Source: JAJDXW01 sp965202895 (GTDB lineage Bacteria > Pseudomonadota > Gammaproteobacteria > HK1). Taken from it: DNA of 64,000 nucleotides. The stretch is taken from the NCBI GenBank assembly GCA_965202895.1, contig OZ241901.1, positions 1,116,001 to 1,180,000 on the forward strand, written 5' to 3'. Below the pieces are notes generated by a model. The model had not been told where the DNA came from, ran no database searches, and saw only the letters and a list, made by a program, of their open reading frames with translations. Both the position numbers and the translations under genes were made by a program. Positions 1-7,802 of this stretch are shown here, in pieces (within the stretch, counting starts at the first letter, position 1; each line of letters opens with the position of its first letter).

Positions 1-96
1 CTCGCGGCGCCGCATCGCGCGCGGGCGCATGTACCCCCGTGCTTCGCGAGCCGGGGGGGCGTATTTCCGCAACGGAGCGGGGATCGAGGCGGAAAG

Positions 97-1074
97 ATGA
101 GCGAGCTGGTCCGGATCGAGAGTCTGGTCAAGCACTTCGGGCCGATCCGGGCGGTCGGCGGGATCAGCTTCTCGGTCCGTCGGGGCGAGGTGCTCGGCTT
201 CCTCGGGCCGAACGGCGCGGGGAAGTCGACCACGATGAAGATCGTGACCGGCTTCCTGCCGGCCGATTCGGGCCGGATCGAGGTCGGCGGCGAGGACGTC
301 GCGGCCAATCCCATCGCCGCGAAACGCCGCATCGGCTACCTGCCCGAGGGGGCTCCGCTCTATTCCGACATGACGACCCGCGCCTTCCTCGAGTTCGCGG
401 CCGGCATCCGCGGGTTCCGGGGGGAAGAACAGCGCCGGCGGGTGGACGAGACCGTCGCGCGGGTCCAGCTCGAGGGGGTCCTCGAGCAGCCGATCGACAC
501 CCTCTCCAAGGGCTTCAAGCGCCGGGTGGGCCTCGCCCAGTCGATCCTGCACGATCCGGAGGTGCTCGTCCTCGACGAGCCGACGGACGGGCTCGACCCC
601 AACCAGAAGCACGAGGTGCGATCCCTCATCCGCGAGATGGCGCCGCGCAAGGCGATCATCCTCTCCACCCACCTGCTCGAAGAGGTCGACGCGGTGTGTT
701 CGCGGGCGATCATCATCTCCGCCGGGAGGATCGTGAGCGACGGCGCCCCGGAGGAGCTCCACGCCCGGGCGGACGGCCACAACGCGGTGACCCTCACGCT
801 CCGGGGGGTGGCTGCGGAGAGCGCCCGCGCCGCGCTCGCCGCTCTGGAGGGCGTGCGGGAGGTCGAGGAGGTGGACGGCGGGGGCGAAGACGGGGCGGAG
901 GACGGCGCCGGGGTCCGTCTCCGGGTCCGTCCGGAGAACGGCCGCGCAGTCGCGGCCGAGGTGAGCCGGGTCGCGCGCGAACACGGCTGGCAGGTCGAAG
1001 GCCTGATGGTGGACCGGGGCCGCCTGGAAGAGGTGTTCCGGGCGATCACCGCGCCGGACCGGACCCGCTCCTGA
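97..1074 (+). CDS. ABC transporter ATP-binding protein, Gld/Nod-type exporter
   Basis: This is the nucleotide-binding subunit of an ABC-2 type exporter. The Walker A motif GPNGAGKST lies at about residues 37-45, a variant signature (LSKGFKRRVGLAQ) near residue 135, Walker B with D-loop (VLVLDEPTDGLDP) near 157-169, and the switch histidine in STHLLEEV near 192. The C-terminal ~100 residues are an accessory domain common in GldA/CcmA-like ATPases, with an acidic Gly/Glu/Asp stretch. The permease begins 25 bp downstream, and GldG-like and DUF4340 genes follow on the same strand, so the four genes probably form one operon. Family knowledge links this set to GldAFG of gliding Bacteroidetes, but homologues are common in non-gliding proteobacteria where the cargo is unknown. 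The family assignment is firm; the substrate is not. Confidence 0.9.
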   Translation: MSELVRIESLVKHFGPIRAVGGISFSVRRGEVLGFLGPNGAGKSTTMKIVTGFLPADSGRIEVGGEDVAANPIAAKRRIGYLPEGAPLYSDMTTRAFLEFAAGIRGFRGEEQRRRVDETVARVQLEGVLEQPIDTLSKGFKRRVGLAQSILHDPEVLVLDEPTDGLDPNQKHEVRSLIREMAPRKAIILSTHLLEEVDAVCSRAIIISAGRIVSDGAPEELHARADGHNAVTLTLRGVAAESARAALAALEGVREVEEVDGGGEDGAEDGAGVRLRVRPENGRAVAAEVSRVAREHGWQVEGLMVDRGRLEEVFRAITAPDRTRS

Positions 1075-1098
1075 GCCCGTCCATCCCGAGGTAGAGCG

Positions 1099-1833
1099 TT
1101 GGCCAACGTCCTGGTGATCTTCAAGCGCGAGTTCCAGGGGTACTTCGCGACCCCCATCGCCTACGTGTTCATGGGCGTGTTCGTGGCGCTCGCCGGCGTG
1201 TTCACGATGTACATCGGCGGGTTCTTCATCCGCGCCCAAGCCGATCTCGGCGCGTTCTTCGGCTTCCATCCCTGGCTGTACCTCTTCCTGATCCCGGCGC
1301 TCGCGATGCGCCTCTGGGCGGAGGAGCGCCGCGCGGGGACGATCGAGCTGCTGCTCACCCTCCCGATCACGATGACCCAGGCGGTCCTCGGCAAGTTCCT
1401 CGCGGCATGGCTGTTCACCGCGGTGGCCCTCGCGCTCACCTTTCCGGTCTGGATCACGGTCAACTACCTCGGCGACCCGGACAACGGCGTCATCGTCGCG
1501 GGCTATCTCGGCAGCCTCCTCATGGCGGGGGCCTACCTCGCGATCGGGTCGTGCATCTCCGCCCTCACGCGCAACCAGGTCATCGCGTTCGTGGTGAGCG
1601 CGGTGGTGTGCCTGCTGTTCGTGCTGAGCGGATACCCCGTGGTGCTCGACGTGGTCGGCGCCTGGGCTCCCGCGTTCCTGGTGGAGACGGTGGGCTCCTT
1701 CAGCTTCCTCGGACACTTCGAGGACATCACCAAGGGCGTCATCGATCTGCGCGACGTCGTGTACTTCGCCTCCCTGATCGCGCTGTGGCTGTTCCTGAAC
1801 GTGCTGGCGCTGGAAGTGAACAAGGCGCGCTAG
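1099..1833 (+). CDS. ABC transporter permease, GldF-like (ABC-2 family)
   Basis: This is the integral membrane subunit partnering the preceding ATPase. It has about six hydrophobic segments, and the conserved ABC-2 features are visible: an N-terminal FKREFQGYFATPIAY stretch and RLWAEERRAGTIELLLTLP in the first cytoplasmic loop, typical of GldF/NosY-like permeases. Its length of 244 residues is normal for the family. The start is taken as TTG, because the first residues (ANVLVIFKREF) already match the usual N-terminus and no ATG fits upstream. It lies 24 bp after the ATPase stop and about 80 bp before the GldG-like gene. The cargo is unknown. Confidence 0.88.
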   Translation: MANVLVIFKREFQGYFATPIAYVFMGVFVALAGVFTMYIGGFFIRAQADLGAFFGFHPWLYLFLIPALAMRLWAEERRAGTIELLLTLPITMTQAVLGKFLAAWLFTAVALALTFPVWITVNYLGDPDNGVIVAGYLGSLLMAGAYLAIGSCISALTRNQVIAFVVSAVVCLLFVLSGYPVVLDVVGAWAPAFLVETVGSFSFLGHFEDITKGVIDLRDVVYFASLIALWLFLNVLALEVNKAR

Positions 1834-1916
1834 GGGAGGCGGGGAGGCCGGGGCCCCGGGGGCAGCCGGGGGGCAGCCGCCGCGCGGGCGCGAAGCGAGG
1901 AGAGAAGGAGAAGGAC

Positions 1917-3911
1917 TTGGGAGGCAGGACCTACACGATCGGCGGGATCGTGCTCGCGGTGGCCGCGTTCCTCGCGCTGAACGTGTTCGCCAACCAGGCC
2001 CTCACCCGGTTCCGGCTCGACCTCACCGAGCAGCGGCTGTTCACCCTGTCCGAGGGCACCCGCAACGTCATCCGGGGCATCGGCGAGCCGGTGACCCTCC
2101 GCCTCTACGTGTCGCGCTCGCTCGCGAACCGCCTGCCGTCGGTCTCCGGCTACGTCGCGCGGGTGCGCGACCTCCTCGAGGAGTACGAGCACACCGCCGA
2201 CGGAGGGATCGTCCTCACCGTGATCGACCCCGAGCCGTTCTCGGAGGAGGAGGATCGGGCCGTCGCCTACGGCCTCCGCGGCATTCCGCTCCTCGACGGG
2301 GAGTCCACCTTCTACTTCGGGCTCGTGGGCACCAACACCCTGGACGACCAGGAGGTCATCCCCCGCTTCACGCCCGAGCGCGAGGAGTTCCTCGAGTACG
2401 ACCTCACCAAGATGATCCACACCCTCGGACAGGCCGCCCGTCCGGTCGTCGGGTTGCTCACCGCGCTGCCCCTCGACGGACGGAACCGCCAGGCGATGAT
2501 GACCGGCCGGCCTCCCCAGCCGTGGTTGCTCCTCGAGAGGGCCGAGGAGCTGTTCGAGGTGCGCCACCTCTCCCCGGAGAGCCTCGAACGGGTGGAGGAC
2601 GACGTCGACGTGCTCATGGTGGTACACCCCAAGGGGCTGTCCGACGGGGCGCGCTACGCCATCGACCAGTTCGTCCTCGGCGGCGGACACGCTCTCGTCT
2701 TCGTGGACCCGAACGCGGAGGCGGACATGACCCCGACCGTCCCGGGGCTGCCGCCGCTTCCCGGGAAGTCGGAGCTCGGGGACCTCCTGGCCGCATGGGG
2801 CCTCGAGCTCGACACCGCCCGCACCGTCGGGGACATGCAGATCGGAGCCGACGTACAGGCCCAGGTGGGAGACCGGATCGCGACCATCCGGTATCCGGTG
2901 TGGCTCAACGTGCCGGCGCCGCTGCTCGACCGCGAGGACGTGGTCACCGCCCAGCTCGGAAACCTCACCTTCGGCACCGCGGGGGCGCTGGTGGCGCTGC
3001 CGGACACCGGACTGACGGTGCGCCCCCTCGTGAGCACGACCCCCGCGGGCGCGGGCCTCGTCGACACCGAGCTGACCGGACCGATGGCCGACATCGAGCG
3101 GCTGGTGCGCGACTTCCGTCCGGACGGAGCCGCCTACGTGCTGGCCGCGCGGGTCGGCGGGCGGGCGGCGAGCGCCTTCCCCGGCGGCCCTCCGACGCCG
3201 CCCGAAACCTCGGACGAGGGGGCGGACGAGGGGGCGGACGAGGGATCGGGCGCGGCCGAAGGAGGAGGCGAAGGAGCCGGGTCGGAGCCGGCGCCGGAGA
3301 TCACCGCGGCGGACGGGACACGGGCGGCCGGCCACCTCGACGAGGGGGAGATCAACGTCATCGTGGTCGGCGACACCGACCTGCTGCAGGACCAGTTCTG
3401 GGTGCAGCGGCAGAACCTGTTCGGCCGGAGCATTCCCATCCCCATCTCGGCCAACGGGAGCTTCGTCATCAACGCCCTCGACAACCTGACGGGGAGCGGC
3501 GACCTCATCGGCATCCGCAGCCGGGGGCGGTTCCTGCGCCCCTTCACCGTCGTCAACGAGCTTCGCCAGGACGCGGAGCTGCGCTTCCGGGAGAAGGAGA
3601 AGGAGCTCCTGCAGCGTCTCGAGGAGACCGACGCCCGGCTCTCCGAGCTTCGCACCGGAGAGGGTGACGAGATCGTGCTCACCGAGGACCAGCGCGACGC
3701 GATCATCGAGTTCACGAACGAGCGGGTTCGCATCCGCCGCGAGCTGCGGGCCGTCCGCCACTCCCTCCGCAAGGACATCGAAGCCCTCGAGACCTCGCTC
3801 AAGTTCATCAACATCGGCCTGGTCCCGATCATGATCGGGATCGGAGGGCTGCTGGCCGGCCTGCACCGGATGCGGCGGCGGCGCGCCGCCATGCGCCCCG
3901 GCGCGGCCTGA
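1917..3911 (+). CDS. GldG-family auxiliary transport protein (membrane anchored)
   Basis: A 664-residue protein with one N-terminal membrane helix (about residues 8-26) and one near the C-terminus (LVPIMIGIGGLLAG), enclosing a large extracytoplasmic domain. The region after the first helix (FRLDLTEQRLFTLSEGTRNVI) is the hallmark of the GldG/ABC-type uncharacterised transport family. A predicted coiled coil (REKEKELLQRLEETDARL) precedes the last helix. An acidic Glu/Gly/Ala low-complexity stretch at about 420-450 interrupts the domain. TTG is chosen as start because a strong GAGGAGAGAAGGAG purine tract lies just upstream and translation farther upstream reads as non-coding, Arg/Gly-rich sequence overlapping the permease. 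It probably forms the auxiliary subunit of the exporter. Confidence 0.8.
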   Translation: MGGRTYTIGGIVLAVAAFLALNVFANQALTRFRLDLTEQRLFTLSEGTRNVIRGIGEPVTLRLYVSRSLANRLPSVSGYVARVRDLLEEYEHTADGGIVLTVIDPEPFSEEEDRAVAYGLRGIPLLDGESTFYFGLVGTNTLDDQEVIPRFTPEREEFLEYDLTKMIHTLGQAARPVVGLLTALPLDGRNRQAMMTGRPPQPWLLLERAEELFEVRHLSPESLERVEDDVDVLMVVHPKGLSDGARYAIDQFVLGGGHALVFVDPNAEADMTPTVPGLPPLPGKSELGDLLAAWGLELDTARTVGDMQIGADVQAQVGDRIATIRYPVWLNVPAPLLDREDVVTAQLGNLTFGTAGALVALPDTGLTVRPLVSTTPAGAGLVDTELTGPMADIERLVRDFRPDGAAYVLAARVGGRAASAFPGGPPTPPETSDEGADEGADEGSGAAEGGGEGAGSEPAPEITAADGTRAAGHLDEGEINVIVVGDTDLLQDQFWVQRQNLFGRSIPIPISANGSFVINALDNLTGSGDLIGIRSRGRFLRPFTVVNELRQDAELRFREKEKELLQRLEETDARLSELRTGEGDEIVLTEDQRDAIIEFTNERVRIRRELRAVRHSLRKDIEALETSLKFINIGLVPIMIGIGGLLAGLHRMRRRRAAMRPGAA

Positions 3912-3922
3912 GAGGGTCGAGC

Positions 3923-5071
3923 ATGAAACGGGTTCGGACCCTCGTCGTCCTCGCCGTCCTGGTCGCGGCGGCGGCCGTGGCGGCGGTCCTCGTCCAGCGC
4001 GAGGACGCCGGCATCGCGAAGAGCGGCGAGAAGCTTCTCCCGGGGCTGCTGGCACGGCTCGGGGAGGTGTCGCGCATCGAAGCCACCCACAAGGGCGAAA
4101 CCGTCACCCTCACCCTCGCGGACGGAGCCTGGTCGGTGGCCGAGCGGCACGGCTATCCCGCGGAGACTTCGGAGGTGCGCGGCCTTCTCGTCGGCGCCGC
4201 GGAGCTCGTCCGGGTCGAGCCGAAGACGGCGCAGCCCGAGCGCTACGCGAAGCTGGAGCTCGAAGACCCCGCCGGCGAGGAGGCGGAGTCCTTCGGTTAC
4301 GTGATGAAGGATGCGGCGGGAAAGACCGTCGCGGACCTCGTGGTCGGCAAGCGCCGGTTCGTGGCGACGGCCACCTCCGACGCCGACGAATACTTCGTGC
4401 GGGCCCTCGACGACCCGCAGGCGTGGCTCGTTTCGGGGAAGATCCCGCGCAATCGCCGAGCCCTCGACTGGCTCCGGCGCGAGGTCACCGGCATCGACCA
4501 GACGCGGGTGCGCCGGGCCGCGGTGACCCACCCGGACGGGACCGTGGTGCGGGTCGCGAAGCCTTCGCCCGAGGAGACCGACTTCACGCTTGAAGGGGTT
4601 CCGGAGGGACACGAGGTCGAGGAACCGTTCTCGGTACACGCGATCGGCACCGGGATCACCACGTTCACCCTGAACGACGTCGCCCGGCTCGACGAAGTGG
4701 ACTTCGGCGGGGAAGGGATCGAAGTGGTGGCGGAGACCTTCGACGGGCTCCGGTTCACGGCGCGCACCGGCGTGCTCGGCGACCGGACCTTCGTCCGCAT
4801 GGAGGCGGAGTTCGATCCCGAGCTGGTGCTCCCCGAGACCGCGGCGGACGAGGACGCGGCGCGCGCGGAGGCGGAGGAGCTGAGCGGGCGCTGGCGGGGC
4901 TGGGCCTACGAGATGTCCGAGTACGCGCTCGATAACCTGCGCAAGAGGGTCGAGGACATGGTGAAGCCGGTCGAGGGAGAGTCGAGCGATCCGGCGCCTG
5001 GCGACCTTCCGGCTCCCGCGCCCACCCCCACCCCTGCCCCAGCTCCTGCCCCCGCCCCGGCCTCGGAATGA
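3923..5071 (+). CDS. DUF4340 domain-containing protein
   Basis: A 382-residue protein that starts 12 bp after the GldG-like gene and is almost certainly co-transcribed with it. An N-terminal hydrophobic segment (TLVVLAVLVAAAAVAAVLV) anchors or exports it. The body carries repeated beta-rich segments typical of DUF4340 proteins (for example YAKLELEDPAG, and a second unit around DFTLEGVPEG). In many proteobacteria DUF4340 genes close this same GldAFG-like operon, so it is probably a periplasmic accessory subunit. The last ~25 residues are a Pro/Ala/Thr repeat encoded by a CCn-rich microsatellite, which may be length-variable. No catalytic motif was recognised. Confidence 0.8.
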   Translation: MKRVRTLVVLAVLVAAAAVAAVLVQREDAGIAKSGEKLLPGLLARLGEVSRIEATHKGETVTLTLADGAWSVAERHGYPAETSEVRGLLVGAAELVRVEPKTAQPERYAKLELEDPAGEEAESFGYVMKDAAGKTVADLVVGKRRFVATATSDADEYFVRALDDPQAWLVSGKIPRNRRALDWLRREVTGIDQTRVRRAAVTHPDGTVVRVAKPSPEETDFTLEGVPEGHEVEEPFSVHAIGTGITTFTLNDVARLDEVDFGGEGIEVVAETFDGLRFTARTGVLGDRTFVRMEAEFDPELVLPETAADEDAARAEAEELSGRWRGWAYEMSEYALDNLRKRVEDMVKPVEGESSDPAPGDLPAPAPTPTPAPAPAPAPASE

Positions 5072-5141
5072 CGCCGGGCGACCGCCGCCGCCCTTCCCGG
5101 CTCCGCCCGGGAATCCGCGGGCCCCTGCCGGAGTAGATCCC

Positions 5142-5747
5142 TTGGCCATCTTCATCGTTCGCCACGGCGAAACGGCCGGCAACGCCGCGCGCATGATCCA
5201 GTCGCCGGAGACGCCCTTGAACGAACGGGGGGTCGCGCAGGCCGAGGCCCTCGCCGAACGGCTCGCCGGTGAAGGGGTCGCCCGGATCCTGGCGAGCGAC
5301 TACACGAGGGCGCGCATGACCGCCGGCGCCGTGCACCGCGCGACCGGCGTCCCGATCGAGATCGAACCGCGGCTCCGGGAGCGCGACTTCGGCGACTGGA
5401 GGGGTACGTCGCACGACGTGGTCCCGCACTTCCTCGACGCCGGGGTGGTCCCTCCGAACGGCGAGGCCTGGGAGGCGTTCCATGCGCGGGCCGGCGCCGC
5501 CTGGGAACACGTCGCCCGGCTGGCGAGGGAGGCGGCGGGCAACGTCGTCGCGGTGACCCACGGCCTGGTGTGCTATTCCTTCGCCCTCAACCACCTGTCG
5601 CTGCCGGCGGGCGTCGAGGCGGACCGGGGGTTCCACAACACCTCCCTCACGGTCGCGGGGTCCCGGGCGCCATGGACGGTCACCACCCTGAACTGCACCG
5701 CGCATCTGGACGGCGCAATCGAGGCGCGCGTCGCGACCGCATCCTGA
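5142..5747 (+). CDS. Histidine phosphatase family protein (phosphoglycerate mutase-like)
   Basis: A 201-residue member of the histidine phosphatase clan. The phospho-acceptor motif is FIVRHGETAGN near the N-terminus, an Arg/Glu pair follows in LRERDFGDWRG, and the second catalytic histidine is in VTHGLVCY. Substrate specificity cannot be read from sequence, as members include phosphoglycerate mutases, alpha-ribazole phosphatases and fructose bisphosphatase-like enzymes. TTG is taken as start because the next residues (AIFIVRHGE) begin directly with the first beta-strand. It follows the exporter cluster by 70 bp and may be a separate unit. A small hairpin (TTCCCGG/CCGGGAA, 5094-5113) without a T-tract lies between. 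Confidence 0.85.
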   Translation: MAIFIVRHGETAGNAARMIQSPETPLNERGVAQAEALAERLAGEGVARILASDYTRARMTAGAVHRATGVPIEIEPRLRERDFGDWRGTSHDVVPHFLDAGVVPPNGEAWEAFHARAGAAWEHVARLAREAAGNVVAVTHGLVCYSFALNHLSLPAGVEADRGFHNTSLTVAGSRAPWTVTTLNCTAHLDGAIEARVATAS

Positions 5748-5824
5748 TCGGGGACGCGGTACGACCCGCCCGACCCGCGACCCCGCCCCGCCCCGACCCG
5801 CTCCAGCCCCGCCGCGCGGGTGCG

Positions 5825-6110
5825 CGGGAATCTCCCCGGCCTTCCTTCGTATCGAGGGCGTCGAGACGGCCGCCGCGGCGGGCCGGAAGGCGCTGAAGGG
5901 CGAGCCCGGGTCCGATGAAACGCCGGCGCTTCCCCCCGGCGCGCGCGGTCTGCGGGGGGATGGCAGGAGGCCGGGTGTGCGAGCGAAGCCGGGAGCCCGG
6001 ATCGAGGAGCGCGGCAGGCAGCCGAACCAGCGCGTGCGCGCCGTCGAAGCGAAGCGGTCTCACGGGATACGGCCCGCCGCCGGGAACGGATCGGCCGCCG
6101 ACGAAGGAGA
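5825..6110 (+). repeat. Dispersed intergenic repeat, family R1, copy 1
   Basis: The intergenic stretch between the phosphatase and the PEPM/ICL-family gene contains a segment that recurs, reverse-complemented, at about 14430-14615 and, more diverged, at 13965-14085. The shared core includes GAGGGCGTCGAGACG, GAGCCCGGGTCCGATGAA with CGCCGGCGCTTCC, and the distal GATACGGCCCGCC region. It has no open gene. The origin is unknown; a decayed mobile or REPIN-like sequence is possible. The ends are approximate because I aligned them by eye. Confidence 0.6.
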
Positions 6111-6180
6111 ACGGCGCGACACCTGGGCCGCGGGGCGGCGCCAGCGACGCCGCGCACCCGGCCCATTCCGGACATGGAGA

Positions 6181-7152
6181 CTACCGACCGGGCCCGGACG
6201 GACCGCCGACCTCCGGACGGTAGCCCTCCCCTTCGTACTTGCGCCCCATGTGGTCCTCCGGGAGATAGCGGGTCTCGAGCTCGCGGATCCGCCCGATCCC
6301 GGTGAACTCGTACCAGTTCTCCATGGGATGGCCCTTCAGGGTCTCGAGGTGTTCACGCTCGAAGGCGGTGCCGCGCGCTCCCAGCCCTTCCAGGAAGTCG
6401 CGCTCGGCCCGCGCCCCCGCGCGGAGCATTGCCAGCGGGAAGATGGCGACGCTGAAGCCGAGCCGCTCGAGGAGCTCGAGCGGCATCTTCGGGGTGGTGC
6501 GCCGGGCCGCGTAGCCGCCCATGTTCATCATCTTGGGCCCCGGCACCGCCCGCGCGAACGCCTCGTACTCTTCCTCGGAGAGGAGCGCATCCGGAAACGT
6601 CATGTCCGCCCCGGCCTCGCGGTAGCGGTTGGCCCGTTCGATCGCCGCGTCGAGCCCGGCCGGCCCGCGCGCGTCCGTGCGCGCGATGATGACGAGCTCG
6701 TCGTCCCGCCGCGCGTCGGCGGCGGCCCGCAGCTTCCCTTCCATCTCCTCGCAGGGAACGAGCTCCTTGCCCTGGAGGTGGCCGCAACGCTTGGGATTCA
6801 CCTGGTCCTCGAGGTGGATGGCCGCCACCCCCGCCGCCTCGAACTCCTGCACGGTGCGGATGACGTTGATCGCGTTGCCGTAGCCGGTGTCCGCATCGGA
6901 AATGACGGGAACCGACACCGCCTCGGCCAGGTAGTGCGCCATCATCGTCATCTCCCCCATGGTGAGGAGGCCGACGTCGGGCTTGCCGAGCAAGGTGGCG
7001 GCGACCCCGGAGCCGGTCATGTAGACCGCCGGGAACCCCGCCTCCTCGACGAGCCGGGCGGCCAGGGCGTTCCAGGCTCCCGGAACCGCCGCCAGCGAAC
7101 CGGAACCCAGCATGGTTCGCAGTGCCTTGCGCTTCGATCTCGCGCCGCTCAT
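6181..7152 (-). CDS. Isocitrate lyase/PEP mutase family carbon-carbon lyase
   Basis: A 323-residue (beta/alpha)8 enzyme of the isocitrate lyase/PEP mutase superfamily. The metal-binding DADTGYGN is at residues 86-93, LEDQ at 114-117, and the loop PKRCGH with catalytic Cys123 at 120-125. A Cys in that loop marks lyases (methylisocitrate lyase, dimethylmalate lyase, oxaloacetate decarboxylase-like) rather than phosphonopyruvate mutases. The exact substrate cannot be assigned, and automated labels such as carboxyvinyl-carboxyphosphonate mutase should be distrusted. ATG at 7152 is preferred over an upstream ATG because a GAGGACGAG ribosome-binding tract precedes it and the family alignment starts there. 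No methylcitrate-cycle or glyoxylate genes are adjacent. Confidence 0.82.
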   Translation of the reverse strand: MSGARSKRKALRTMLGSGSLAAVPGAWNALAARLVEEAGFPAVYMTGSGVAATLLGKPDVGLLTMGEMTMMAHYLAEAVSVPVISDADTGYGNAINVIRTVQEFEAAGVAAIHLEDQVNPKRCGHLQGKELVPCEEMEGKLRAAADARRDDELVIIARTDARGPAGLDAAIERANRYREAGADMTFPDALLSEEEYEAFARAVPGPKMMNMGGYAARRTTPKMPLELLERLGFSVAIFPLAMLRAGARAERDFLEGLGARGTAFEREHLETLKGHPMENWYEFTGIGRIRELETRYLPEDHMGRKYEGEGYRPEVGGPSGPGR

Positions 7153-7802
7153 CAGGTCTCGTCCTCCACCGGATGGCTGGTGAGAAAGTCCGCGATTGGA
7201 TGGCCGATCGGGGTCGTACCGCTCGATGACCATGCCGGCCGACCCGCGCCCGAAATCGCCAGGCTGCCGCCTTGCCGACCGATCGTGAAACGGCCCGTAT
7301 GCCGCCGGGATCTCGAACCGCGCGTGAAACTATCACGTTCCGCCCATGAGCGAGCGGAGCATCGGAACCGAATTGCCGTGAGAGCCCGGATATCTGCCGA
7401 AGCCGCAGAGGGGAGGTTCTCGAATTCGCTCCCGATTACGCGATCCCATCCCTGCCGCGGACACGATGGACCATCGGCTTCGGAGGATTGGCCGAGATTG
7501 GCCGCAAGGCCTCCCTGTCCAACGTTTCAGCCAACGTTTCAAGGGGTTGGACAGGCCCCGGCCGTCTGATAGGATGCGCCCCCCGGCGCAGACCCGACTT
7601 CGCCCCGCTCTTCCGGCCGCGCTCGATCGCCGCGGCACGCGCCGGAGCGAGGCTCGTCCGCCGGGGCACGGCCACCGCCGGCGGGCGCCGCGCGGCAGCG
7701 GGCCGCCCCTCCCCGGCGCACGGCGCGGCGGCCGGGCGGGGAACGCCGGCTCCCGTGCCCCGCGCGAGAAGGGCGGCCAATCAGCAAGACGGAGATTTCC
7801 GC
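7153..7802. other. 650-bp intergenic region between divergent genes
   Basis: No convincing gene was found here. It separates the minus-strand lyase from plus-strand hppA and must hold both promoters. A short direct repeat (CCAACGTTTCA twice, about 7519-7541) and two ATTGGCCG copies (about 7486-7502) are visible. They could be operator half-sites, but no regulator is suggested. The 3' half is Arg/Ala-coding-like GC-rich sequence in several frames with no family signature. Confidence 0.5.

Noticed and set aside
1830..4055. Long minus-strand open frame of 741 codons opposite the GldG-like gene
   Set aside because: It mirrors a real plus-strand gene in a ~70% GC genome, is rich in Arg, Pro, Gly and His, and has no family motif.
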